DNA from: Planctomycetota bacterium
GTDB lineage: Bacteria > Planctomycetota > UBA1135 > GCA-002686595
Direction: 5' to 3'
DNA: 8,412 bases
NCBI GenBank assembly: GCA_021776885.1
Contig: JAJFFA010000988.1
Span: 1 to 8,412 of the forward strand
The first letter of the stretch is position 1. Each line of letters starts with the position of its first letter. This document shows positions 1 to 6,495 of this stretch, one piece after another. A model generated the notes under the pieces. That model saw only the letters and a program-made list of their open reading frames with translations. It was not told where the DNA came from and made no database searches. Both the position numbers and the translations under genes were made by a program.

Positions 1-212
1 TCGATGTGGCTTCCGGGTTCGTCGTCGCGCTGCGAGCTCGCGTCGGTCTTCGACGAGGCTTCGGTCGAGGCTTCCGACTCCTCGTCGGAGCCTTTCTCGG
101 GCGCCTCGTCCTGGGCTTCTTGCTCGTGCTTCGGCCGGCGGCGGGCGCGGCCAGGGCCCGTGTATTGCCCCCCCGCGCCGATGGGGTCGATGCCGCCTAC
201 CGGGGGCTTCAC
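1..212 (-). CDS. Unrecognised charged protein translated from the end of fliA (5' part only)
   Basis: An open frame starts at a GTG (212-210) that shares GTGA with the fliA stop codon. It runs without a stop off the window edge, giving 70 codons plus two bases. A G-rich stretch about six bases before the GTG (AGCGGGGG) could serve as ribosome binding site. The N-terminus reads MKPPVGGIDPIGAGGQYTGP, followed by a basic patch (RARRRPK, about residues 22-28). Residues 29-70 are a low-complexity tail rich in E, D, S and A that looks disordered. I see no membrane segment, signal peptide or enzymatic motif. Position suggests a flagellar accessory protein made with the sigma factor; an anti-sigma role (FlgM-like) is only a guess, because the FlgM helices are not visible in this portion. 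The 4-nt coupled overlap is the main support that it is real; the 3' end lies outside the window. Confidence 0.6.
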   Translation of the reverse strand, partial: MKPPVGGIDPIGAGGQYTGPGRARRRPKHEQEAQDEAPEKGSDEESEASTEASSKTDASSQRDDEPGSHI

Positions 213-937
213 GCCACGCCCCCGCTGCCGATGCGGGCCGTGATGCTGCGGTTCAGGCGGTAGAGGGCGCGGCTGTGGATCTGGCTGACGCGCGACTCGG
301 TCACACCCAGCACGGAGGCGATCTCCTTCAAGAGCAGCTCCTCCCCGTAGTACAGGGTGATCACCGTCTTCTCCTGCTCGGGCAGCTCGGAGATCGACTC
401 GACCAGGACGACTTTCATCTCCTCCCACTCGACGCTACCCACCGGGTCGCTGCTGCGCGGGTCCGAGAGCAGGGCGGCGAAGTGGTCGGACGGGCCGTCG
501 TCGAGGGACGTCTGGACGGCGCTCATGGCTGTCAGGAAGATCTCGTCGACCTCCTCCACCGTGCAGCCCAGCTCGCGCGCGATCTCCTCCGGCGCGGGCG
601 GAAGGCCGCTCTTCTGCTCGAGCCTGGCCACGATTCCCTCCAGCTCACGCACGCGCTCGCGGCGCCCACGGGGCAGGAAGTCGGCACGTCGCAGCTCGTC
701 GAGGATCGCGCCTCTGATGCGCGTGTACGCGTAGGTCGAGAAGGCCAGGCCGCGGGACGGGTCCCAGGAGTCGGCGGCTGCGATCAGCCCCAGCATGCCG
801 TAGCCGTGCATGTCGTCGCGGTCGACTCTCGAGGGCAGGTCGAAGGACATGCGCCCGACGATGTGCCGCAGGAGCGGAACGTGCTCGAGCACGAGGCGGT
901 CGCGGTCTACCCCCCGGGAGACGTCGAGGTCACCCAC
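209..937 (-). CDS. fliA: Flagellar RNA polymerase sigma factor (sigma-28, FliA/WhiG family)
   Basis: This 242-residue protein has the usual length for FliA (about 240). It directs RNA polymerase to late flagellar genes such as filament, motor and chemotaxis genes. Sigma region 2 spans about residues 15-90, with the conserved GYGMLGLIAAADSWDPSRG (45-63), the FSTYAYTRIRGAILDELR stretch (66-83) and FLPR (87-90) in place of the enteric WVPR. Region 3 is about 95-140. Region 4 is about 184-232, with LPEQEKTVITLYYGEE followed by the helix-turn-helix LKEIASVLGVTESRVSQIHSRA. The start is GTG (937-935): an in-frame TGA lies only three codons upstream, and GAGGAG sits 5 nt before the GTG. Forty-eight bases separate it from orf97, the longest spacer in the window. 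That spacer holds a GC-rich hairpin, and a possible sigma-28 -10 site lies further upstream. There is no flgM visible beside it. Confidence 0.97.
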   Translation of the reverse strand: MGDLDVSRGVDRDRLVLEHVPLLRHIVGRMSFDLPSRVDRDDMHGYGMLGLIAAADSWDPSRGLAFSTYAYTRIRGAILDELRRADFLPRGRRERVRELEGIVARLEQKSGLPPAPEEIARELGCTVEEVDEIFLTAMSAVQTSLDDGPSDHFAALLSDPRSSDPVGSVEWEEMKVVLVESISELPEQEKTVITLYYGEELLLKEIASVLGVTESRVSQIHSRALYRLNRSITARIGSGGVA

Positions 938-942
938 GCTGG

Positions 943-948
943 CTCCTC
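943..948 (-). promoter_or_regulatory. Ribosome binding site of fliA
   Basis: GAGGAG on the minus strand, 5 nt before the GTG at 937-935. It fixes the fliA start together with the in-frame TGA (the TGA of GTGAGGAG) just upstream. Confidence 0.75.
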
Positions 949-950
949 AC

Positions 951-965
951 GGCGCGCGGCGCGCC
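951..965 (-). repeat. Perfect GC inverted repeat just upstream of the fliA ribosome binding site
   Basis: The minus strand reads GGCGCGCCGCGCGCC, a perfect palindrome around one central base. As RNA it could form a 6-bp all-GC stem with a 3-nt loop, ending 2 nt before GTGAGGAG. It is not followed by a T-run, so it does not look like an intrinsic terminator. It could modulate access of ribosomes to fliA or protect a processed end. In a genome this GC-rich, short GC palindromes also arise by chance, so function is not established. Confidence 0.4.
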
Positions 966-985
966 GCCTTGATCTCTGTGTCGGT

Positions 986-1279
986 TCATCGCGGGAGAGT
1001 GGCTTCGGCGCGCGGCGTAGCGGGCACCTCTTGGGCTTCGGCATCTTCCGCGGGGACCGCGGCGGTGTAAGGGCTCAGCCAGCGCCCCACTCGAAACAGG
1101 AGCAGGACGGCGATCCAGGCACCGGCGCCGCGCAGCGACGCGTTCTTTACGGGGACGTGAGCAATCAAGGCAATCAGCGCGGTCAGGGCGCCTGCAAAGG
1201 CCGCCAGGCGATGGCCCAGGGCCTGCCAAGCGTCCAGGAGACGGATTGCGCCGTGAGCGTTATCGGCCGAGGTCGTCAT
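986..1279 (-). CDS. Small membrane protein of unknown function between flhG and fliA
   Basis: A 97-residue protein I do not recognise. The ATG (1279-1277) is preceded by AAGG about 6 nt upstream and lies 20 nt after the flhG stop. Two hydrophobic stretches are visible, about residues 22-43 (LGHRLAAFAGALTALIALIA then HVPV) and 51-66 (GAGAWIAVLLLFRVGR), joined by a short loop with a Lys and an Arg. This suggests a two-pass inner-membrane hairpin. The C-terminal tail (71-97) is rich in Ala, Pro and Glu and is probably disordered. There is no signal peptidase site or catalytic motif. Same-strand tight packing between flhG and fliA supports a real gene with a flagellar role, perhaps membrane recruitment or assembly, but that is inference from position. 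The codons of residues 5-7 contain a sigma-28-like -10 sequence. Confidence 0.75.
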   Translation of the reverse strand: MTTSADNAHGAIRLLDAWQALGHRLAAFAGALTALIALIAHVPVKNASLRGAGAWIAVLLLFRVGRWLSPYTAAVPAEDAEAQEVPATPRAEATLPR

Positions 1280-1288
1280 GGAGCCTTA
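1260..1288 (-). promoter_or_regulatory. Candidate sigma-28 promoter inside the start of orf97
   Basis: GCCGATAA at 1267-1260 on the minus strand matches the enteric sigma-28 -10 consensus exactly. The nearest -35-like tetramer is TAAG at 1288-1285 (consensus TAAA), with a 17-nt spacer instead of the usual 15, so the -35 half is poor. If active, transcription would start near 1253-1250 and produce a fliA message that bypasses most of orf97, giving autoregulation by FliA. The same bases also encode Ala-Asp-Asn near the start of orf97, so chance is a real alternative. Confidence 0.25.
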
Positions 1289-1299
1289 GTGCCCAGGTT

Positions 1300-2184
1300 T
1301 CAGGAAACCCCTCGCAGGGCGGGCTGTAGGCGCCGTTCGAGGCGATCGCTGATGCGCCGCAGGCAGTCGAGCTCGAGCTTGCCCTGGCGTGAGGCCGACG
1401 TGACGGCGCCCTGAGGCGCGCCCGCTGCCGTCCCTGTTGCCAAGGCCGCAAATGGGCGCTGGCGCAGCCCCCTGCGGGCCACGAAGCGCGAGCGCGGCAG
1501 CCAGCCCGCCTGGCGCGGGGAGCGCGCCAGGAAGCGTTCGCAAACCGAGCGCAGGCGCGCCGCGATGGCGCGACCCTCCTCGACACCCGCTGCCAGGTTG
1601 ACCACCACCTCGGGAGTCGGAATCTCCGTGCCTGTTCGAGCTCCGTATCCGTCGAGCGCCTTGAACAGTCCATAGGCGTCGGTGAGCGCTGGCATCTCCG
1701 GAGTGGTGACCACCAGTACATGGTCGGCGGCCGCCGCGAAGGCCAGAGCATCCGGTCCGATCCCGGCCGCCCCGTCTCCGATCACGACGTCGTAGTTGCA
1801 GGACAAGAGCGCCAGCCCCGCGAGCAGCTTCGCCCGGCGCTCGGAGTCCAGGGCTGCCATGGCCTCGCTGCCGGAGCTGGCTGGCAACACGTCGAGCCCG
1901 TGCGGTCCACGGGCGACGCAATCCGCGAAGGGGACGATGCCATCGAGGGCGTCCTCGACGTGGGCACCGGCACTCAGATCGAGCAAGACCCCCACGTCGG
2001 CGAGCCCGAGGTCCAGGTCGACCAGCAGCACACGGCGCCCGCCGCGGGCCATGTCGATGGCCAGGTTCGCGGCCAGGGTCGTCTTGCCGACGCCGCCCTT
2101 GCCGCCCGAGACGAGCACGAAGGGCGCCACCTCGGCGCGGCGCTCGGCGTCCCGCCCCTGGAGCTGCTGCGCGAGGGAGTTCAT
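1300..2184 (-). CDS. flhG: MinD-like ATPase FlhG (FleN/YlxH), regulator of flagellar number
   Basis: This 294-residue P-loop ATPase cycles between an ATP-bound, membrane-bound dimer and a cytosolic monomer. It stimulates the FlhF GTPase to limit flagellar number. Visible motifs are the deviant Walker A GGKGGVGKTT (27-36), the switch LVDLDLGLADVGVLLD, a Walker B-like YDVVIGDGAAGIG (FlhG proteins usually have IIDTGAGI), and a late GWLP...RQRPFAAL segment typical of the family. The C-terminal residues (about LRRISDRLERRLQPALR) could form the amphipathic membrane-targeting helix. The start is the ATG at 2184-2182, which shares ATGA with the flhF stop and has GGGAGG 5 nt upstream. A longer frame to 2268 has no support. 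The N-terminal activation motif, normally DQAxxLR, reads SLAQQLQ (residues 3-9), so only Ala and Leu remain. Confidence 0.95.
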   Translation of the reverse strand: MNSLAQQLQGRDAERRAEVAPFVLVSGGKGGVGKTTLAANLAIDMARGGRRVLLVDLDLGLADVGVLLDLSAGAHVEDALDGIVPFADCVARGPHGLDVLPASSGSEAMAALDSERRAKLLAGLALLSCNYDVVIGDGAAGIGPDALAFAAAADHVLVVTTPEMPALTDAYGLFKALDGYGARTGTEIPTPEVVVNLAAGVEEGRAIAARLRSVCERFLARSPRQAGWLPRSRFVARRGLRQRPFAALATGTAAGAPQGAVTSASRQGKLELDCLRRISDRLERRLQPALRGVS

Positions 2185-3269
2185 GCGAGCCTCCCGCGCA
2201 GCAGGAGATCGGCGAAGGGCTCGGGCCCGGCGCGGCGCAGGTCGCGCGCGGGGTCGGGTCCTGCGCACAGGAACGAGATCGGCACGCCCGCGTCCCGCAC
2301 GGTCTCGAGCGCGGGTGCCGGGACACGCGTCTCGTCGAGCTTCGTCAGGACGACGCCGTCGGGCTCGAGGCCGGCGAAGGACGCGAGCACCTCCTCTTGC
2401 GAGACCCGGCTGCGGGTTGCGGCCAGGACCACGTGGCTGTCGATGCGCGCCTCGGGGGCGACCTGCGCCAGGCGTTCCGCCAATCGGCGCACCTGGTCGA
2501 CGTCGCGCTCCGGACGTCCACTGGTGTCCAGGATCAAGATCTCGGGGGCCTCGAGGGCGATGCCCGCAGCCAGCTCGGCCGCGTCACGCACCTCGATGCA
2601 GCGCAGACCCAGACCCTCGATCTGCCGCTGAACTTCAGCGTCCTCGTGGACCAGCGGCCCGCGCAGGCGTGCGAACTGTACCCGCCGACCGGCGCGCACG
2701 AAGAGCGTCGCCAGGGCCAGGGCCGTCGTCGTCTTGCCTTCGCCGGAGCGCCCCACGAGGGCCAGCACCGCGGTCCCCTTCGGGCGCCGCGCCTGGGCCA
2801 CCGGGAACAGACGGCCGATCTCCTGGGCTGCGCGGTCGAGGGGGTGCACCGACGTGCCCACCTGGGCCTCGCTGCGAACCGCGTCGACGATCCTGGCCGC
2901 AAGCTCCGTCGTGACCCCCGTCGCGACCAGGCGCCGCTCCACGTCGGCACCAGGGTCGCGCCCGCGGGTGCGGGGCGTCGCCTCGAGCGCCGCGGCGCGC
3001 TGCACCTCGGGTCCTGGCGCGGAAGCGCCCTCGCGCCGCTCGGCAGGAGCCGGCGCGGCGGCCGCCAGGGGGTCGAACAGTGCGCGCGCCTCGCCGCGCA
3101 GCTCTTCCAGAGCCTGCAGGCTGCGCGGCACGTCGGGTGAGACGGCCAGGCGCACTCCGCCCTTGCCACGGCGTTGATCGATCACCACGGCGCCCAGCCC
3201 GAACGACTGGCGCGCGCGCTCGAGCGCCTCACGCAGGCTCTTTCCTTCGACTTCTCGGATCTGTGTCAC
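2181..3269 (-). CDS. flhF: SRP-type GTPase FlhF, flagellar placement
   Basis: This 362-residue protein belongs to the SRP GTPase family with Ffh and FtsY; it marks the cell site where a flagellum is built. An N-terminal B-type domain (1-about 45, with GKSLREALERARQSFGLGAVV) is followed by an Ala/Pro/Glu-rich linker (about 65-110), an N-domain helical bundle (about 110-160) and the G domain. The P-loop is GRSGEGKTTT (173-182), G3 is DTSGRP (248-253), G4 is TKLDE (309-313) and the closing loop is CAGPDPARDL (335-344). The usual DTxRxGAxEQL motif is degenerate: the matching region reads FARLRGPLVHEDAEVQ (199-214), so the Asp and Thr are absent while an Arg remains. The start is GTG (3269-3267), 1 nt after the flhA stop, with GGAGG 6 nt upstream. 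It is assigned to FlhF rather than FtsY by the N-terminal domain and the flhA-flhF-flhG order. Confidence 0.94.
   Translation of the reverse strand: MTQIREVEGKSLREALERARQSFGLGAVVIDQRRGKGGVRLAVSPDVPRSLQALEELRGEARALFDPLAAAAPAPAERREGASAPGPEVQRAAALEATPRTRGRDPGADVERRLVATGVTTELAARIVDAVRSEAQVGTSVHPLDRAAQEIGRLFPVAQARRPKGTAVLALVGRSGEGKTTTALALATLFVRAGRRVQFARLRGPLVHEDAEVQRQIEGLGLRCIEVRDAAELAAGIALEAPEILILDTSGRPERDVDQVRRLAERLAQVAPEARIDSHVVLAATRSRVSQEEVLASFAGLEPDGVVLTKLDETRVPAPALETVRDAGVPISFLCAGPDPARDLRRAGPEPFADLLLRGRLA
2190..2195 (-). promoter_or_regulatory. Ribosome binding site of flhG
   Basis: GGGAGG on the minus strand, 5 nt before the ATG at 2184-2182. It lies inside the flhF 3' end and decides for the short flhG (MNSLAQ...) over an in-frame start at 2268. 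Confidence 0.8.
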
Positions 3270-3270
3270 T

Positions 3271-5361
3271 TCAGTCCTCCATCCGCACGATGGCCACGGT
3301 CTCCACGACCTTCGCGGGAACCACTTCGTTGTAGGAGAGCACGCTCACCTTGGGCAGTGACGCGCGCACCAGCTCGGACAGGAAGCGGCGCACGTTCGAG
3401 CGCACCAGAAGGACGGTGTCCTTCCCCCCCTGGGTCGCCTGCGCGATCTGCGCACCGACACGTTCCATCAGTTCGGACAGCCACGCAGGACCCACCGGCC
3501 CGGCCTCGCTGTCGCCCCCCGTGGCCCCCACCGCGGCCGCCAGGCGGCCCTCGATCGAGGGGTCCAGGGTGATCGCATGCAGCACGCCTTCCTTGTTCGA
3601 GTGGGCGTCGCAGATCGCGCGCCCGAGGCGCTGCCGCACGAGCTCTGTCAGGGCGTCCGGGTCGCGGGTCTTGGCGGCGTTGTCCGCCAGCACCTCGAGC
3701 ACGGCCGGCATGTTGCGCACGGACACGCCCTCGCTGAGCAGGTTGCGCACGACCTTCTGGATCTCGCCGAGCCCCATCTTGTCCGGCACCAGCTCTTCGA
3801 CCACGGCCGGCGAGAGCTTCTTCGCGTTCTCGATCAGAGACTTGATGTCGTCGCGGGTGATCAGCTCGGGCAGGGAGCGGCGCAGGGTCTCCGACAGATG
3901 GGTGACGAGCACGCTGGTCGGGTCGATCACGGTGTAGCCGTAGAGCTCCGCCTCGTCGCGCACGGTCTCGTCGACCCACCAGGCGGGCAGACCGAACGCC
4001 GGGTCGGTCGTCTCGCGCCCGCGCACCTTGCCCGTGGCCGTTCCGGGGTCCATGGCCAGGAACTCGCCCGGCTCGATCTCGCCCTGGGTCACCTCCAGGC
4101 CGCCGATCAGCACGCGGTAGGCATTGGGCGCCAGCTTGATGCTGTCCTTGATGCGCACGGCTGGGAGCACCAGGCCCTCGTTCAGGGCGAAGCGCCGACG
4201 CAGCTGCGAGATGTGATCGAGGATGCCGCCACCCCCCTTGTCCTGGATCAAGGGGATCAGTCGATAGCCGATCTCGAGCGCGACACGGTCGACGGCCAGG
4301 AGCTCGAGCGCCTCCTCGCCATCGGGTCGCGCGGCGGCCTCCTGGGCCTTGGCGGACTTCTGCGCCTCCTCGACCTCGTCCTGGGTCGCGACCTCGGCCT
4401 CGCGCTCGGCGTCACGGCTCGTGCGCCAGAGCACGAGCAGCACCGTGGCCAGGACGAAGAAGGGCAGCTTGGGCATGCCCGGCAGCAGGCCGATGGCGAA
4501 CATCATGCCGGACGCGATCAGCGTCGCCTTGGGGCGCCCGCCGACCTGGGCGAACAGGGTCTGCCCCAGGCTCGAGCTGCTCGTCTCCTTGGTCACCAGG
4601 ACGCCGGCGGCGGTCGAGATGAAGAGCGCCGGGATCTGGGACACCAGGCCGTCACCGATGGTCAGCTTGGAGTAGTGGTCCGCGGCGTCGCTGATCGACA
4701 TGCCGGACATGCTGGCGATCGTGATCCCGCCCAGCAGGTTGAGCGCCGTGATGATCAGGCCGGCGATGGCGTCCCCGCGCACGAACTTCGAGGCGCCGTC
4801 CATCGCACCGTAGAACTCGGCCTCGGTCGAGATCGCGGCGCGCCGCGACTTGGCCTGGTCCGCGTCGATCAGGCCGGCATTCAGGTCGGCGTCGATCGCC
4901 ATCTGCTTGCCCGGCATGGCGTCCAGCACGAAGCGTGCGGCGACCTCCGAGATGCGCCCCGAGCCCTTGGTGATCACCACGAACTGGATGATGATCAGGA
5001 TCAGGAAGACGGTCATCCCGACCGCCAGGTTGTTGCCACCGACGTAGTTGCCGAAGGCAGTGATGACTTGCCCCGCGTCGCCACCCGTCAAGATGCGCCG
5101 CGTGCTGGCGACGTTGAGCCCGAGGCGGAAGAGCGTGCTGAAGAGCAGGATCGTCGGGAAGGTGGAGAGCTCCGTGGACTCCCGCGCCGACAGGGTCACC
5201 ATCAGGATCAGGATCCCGCCGGTGATGTTCAGCGCCAGGAGCAGGTCCAGGAGCGGCGCCGGCATCGGCGTGATCAGCGTCACCAGGAGGCCCAGGACGC
5301 CCAGCCCCAGGAGCCAATCGGACGAGCGCCGCAGCAGTCCTTCGCGCTTCGCTTCAGCCAT
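3271..5361 (-). CDS. flhA: Flagellar export gate protein FlhA
   Basis: This 696-residue protein is close to the usual length (about 690). FlhA forms a nonameric ring in the inner membrane; its cytoplasmic domain binds export chaperones and substrates, and its membrane part uses the proton motive force. The first 315 residues hold about eight hydrophobic segments, for example 15-31, 40-56, 114-131, 200-221, 237-257, 278-296 and 298-313. Family signatures are FRLGLNVASTRRIL (78-91) and SEVAARFVLDAMPGKQMAID (138-157) followed by ADLNAG, with the conserved Arg and Asp residues present. A charged linker (about 315-355) leads to the soluble domain, which includes PNAYRVLIGG, AWWVDE and LVTHLSETLRR. 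The ATG at 5361-5359 follows the flhB TGA after one codon and has only a weak ribosome binding site, so reinitiation after flhB is likely. Confidence 0.98.
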   Translation of the reverse strand: MAEAKREGLLRRSSDWLLGLGVLGLLVTLITPMPAPLLDLLLALNITGGILILMVTLSARESTELSTFPTILLFSTLFRLGLNVASTRRILTGGDAGQVITAFGNYVGGNNLAVGMTVFLILIIIQFVVITKGSGRISEVAARFVLDAMPGKQMAIDADLNAGLIDADQAKSRRAAISTEAEFYGAMDGASKFVRGDAIAGLIITALNLLGGITIASMSGMSISDAADHYSKLTIGDGLVSQIPALFISTAAGVLVTKETSSSSLGQTLFAQVGGRPKATLIASGMMFAIGLLPGMPKLPFFVLATVLLVLWRTSRDAEREAEVATQDEVEEAQKSAKAQEAAARPDGEEALELLAVDRVALEIGYRLIPLIQDKGGGGILDHISQLRRRFALNEGLVLPAVRIKDSIKLAPNAYRVLIGGLEVTQGEIEPGEFLAMDPGTATGKVRGRETTDPAFGLPAWWVDETVRDEAELYGYTVIDPTSVLVTHLSETLRRSLPELITRDDIKSLIENAKKLSPAVVEELVPDKMGLGEIQKVVRNLLSEGVSVRNMPAVLEVLADNAAKTRDPDALTELVRQRLGRAICDAHSNKEGVLHAITLDPSIEGRLAAAVGATGGDSEAGPVGPAWLSELMERVGAQIAQATQGGKDTVLLVRSNVRRFLSELVRASLPKVSVLSYNEVVPAKVVETVAIVRMED
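3276..3280 (-). promoter_or_regulatory. Ribosome binding site of flhF
   Basis: GGAGG on the minus strand, 6 nt before the GTG at 3269-3267. It lies inside the last codons of flhA and supports the non-ATG start. Confidence 0.75.
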
Positions 5362-5364
5362 GGA

Positions 5365-6495
5365 TCAGCTCAGCGCCGGGGCGCCTGCTCCCTTCCTGGC
5401 GTCGAGCCCGTAGACATAGGCCAGCACACTGGCCACAGCAGCGAAGAGCTCGCGCGGTACCAGCTCCCCGACCTCGGCGCCGGCGTACAGGGCGCGGGCC
5501 AGGGGCGGATCCTCCACCAGGGGCACGCCCTCGCTCCTGGCCAGCTCGCGGATGGCGAGGGCGACGTGATCGGCGCCCTTGGCCACCACTCGCGGCGCTC
5601 CCATGATCGGGTCGTCCTTGTCGTAGAACAGGGCGACGGCGAAGTGCGTCGGGTTGGTGATCACCACGGACGCCTCGGGCACCTCGGACATCATGCGCTT
5701 GCCGGCCATCTCGAGCTGCGCCGAGCGGATGCGCGCCTTGACCTGCGGGTCACCCTCGGTGTCGCGGTTCTCCTCGCGCACCTCCTTCTTGCTCATGCGC
5801 AGATCGACCTCGTGCTGGTAGCGCTGGTAGGCCAGGTCGAGCACGGCCAGGATCAGGATCGCGACCACGCCTGCGGCCACGACCTCGGCCACGATGCGTC
5901 CCGACCCGAGCAGTGCAGGCCCCAGCTCGAGCGCCGACAGCAGTCCGATCTCATGCATGCGCAGGGCAGACATGATCGCCATCACCACCACCAAGAGGGT
6001 GATCTTGCCGCTGGCCAGAACCGTGCGCATGACGGAGCGCAGGCTGAACAGGCGTCCGAAGCCCTTGACCGGATTGATCTTGTTGGGGTCGAAGCCCACC
6101 GCCTGGGGCGCGACCTGGAAGCCGACCTGGGCGTAGGCCGCGAGGGTCACCGCCGCGGCGACGGGCAGGATCAGCATCAACGCCGCGGGGGCGAAGGCCA
6201 TCAGCGCTCCGCGCAGGAGCGCCACGGCCAGGGCCACGTCGATCGTGACCAGATCGCGTAGCCCCGCATCGCCGCCCGGGCCGGCGCGCCGGATCGACTC
6301 GAGGCCTGCACTCAGGCCCCTGACAGAGGTGTCGGCCAGGGCCCCACCGCCCAGGGCCAGGGCGATGCCGAAGCCCACCAGGAGCAGCGCGGTGTTGACC
6401 TCGGTCGAAGAGGGAACTTGCCCCTTCTCGCGCGCCTCGCGCCGCTTGCGTGAGGTTGCGCCCTCGGTGCGTTCGTCCTTGGGAGTCTCGGACAT
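5365..6495 (-). CDS. flhB: Flagellar export apparatus protein FlhB, substrate-specificity switch
   Basis: This 376-residue protein matches the family length. FlhB sits on the FliPQR gate and switches export from rod/hook to filament substrates when the hook is complete. The cytosolic N-terminus (DERTEGATSRKRREAREKGQ, 7-26) is the typical opening. Four hydrophobic stretches follow, about 34-55, 95-123, 163-178 and 202-223, with the GFDPNKINPVKGFGRLFS segment (134-151) between the second and third. The cytoplasmic domain begins YQHEVDLRMSKKEVREE. The self-cleavage site NPTH is at 281-284, between Asn and Pro, so autocleavage should be intact. The ATG directly abuts the fliR TAG in the same reading frame; GGGAG lies about 11 nt upstream. 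The Ala/Gly/Pro-rich C-terminus is short. Confidence 0.98.
   Translation of the reverse strand: MSETPKDERTEGATSRKRREAREKGQVPSSTEVNTALLLVGFGIALALGGGALADTSVRGLSAGLESIRRAGPGGDAGLRDLVTIDVALAVALLRGALMAFAPAALMLILPVAAAVTLAAYAQVGFQVAPQAVGFDPNKINPVKGFGRLFSLRSVMRTVLASGKITLLVVVMAIMSALRMHEIGLLSALELGPALLGSGRIVAEVVAAGVVAILILAVLDLAYQRYQHEVDLRMSKKEVREENRDTEGDPQVKARIRSAQLEMAGKRMMSEVPEASVVITNPTHFAVALFYDKDDPIMGAPRVVAKGADHVALAIRELARSEGVPLVEDPPLARALYAGAEVGELVPRELFAAVASVLAYVYGLDARKGAGAPALS

Noticed and set aside
951..965. Intrinsic terminator between orf97 and fliA
   Set aside because: The stem is strong but no T-run follows on the minus strand, and fliA begins 14 nt further on.
275..1414. A 379-codon plus-strand open frame opposite fliA and orf97
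   Set aside because: Shadow of fliA codons with no recognisable motif; it crosses several gene boundaries of the minus-strand operon.
2185..2268. N-terminal extension of flhG to 2268
   Set aside because: It would add a 28-residue Arg/Ala/Pro-rich stretch lying inside flhF, whereas GGGAGG and the ATGA overlap support the start at 2184.
1286..2326. A 346-codon minus-strand frame overlapping flhG in another frame
   Set aside because: Arg/Ala/Gly-rich translation without motifs; the flhG frame carries the Walker motifs and the ribosome binding site.
3577..6261. An 894-codon open frame on the plus strand, antisense to flhA and flhB
   Set aside because: Its product is rich in His, Gln, Asp, Arg and Gly with no domain pattern, as expected from the complement of GC-rich codons. 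The opposite strand encodes unmistakable FlhA and FlhB.
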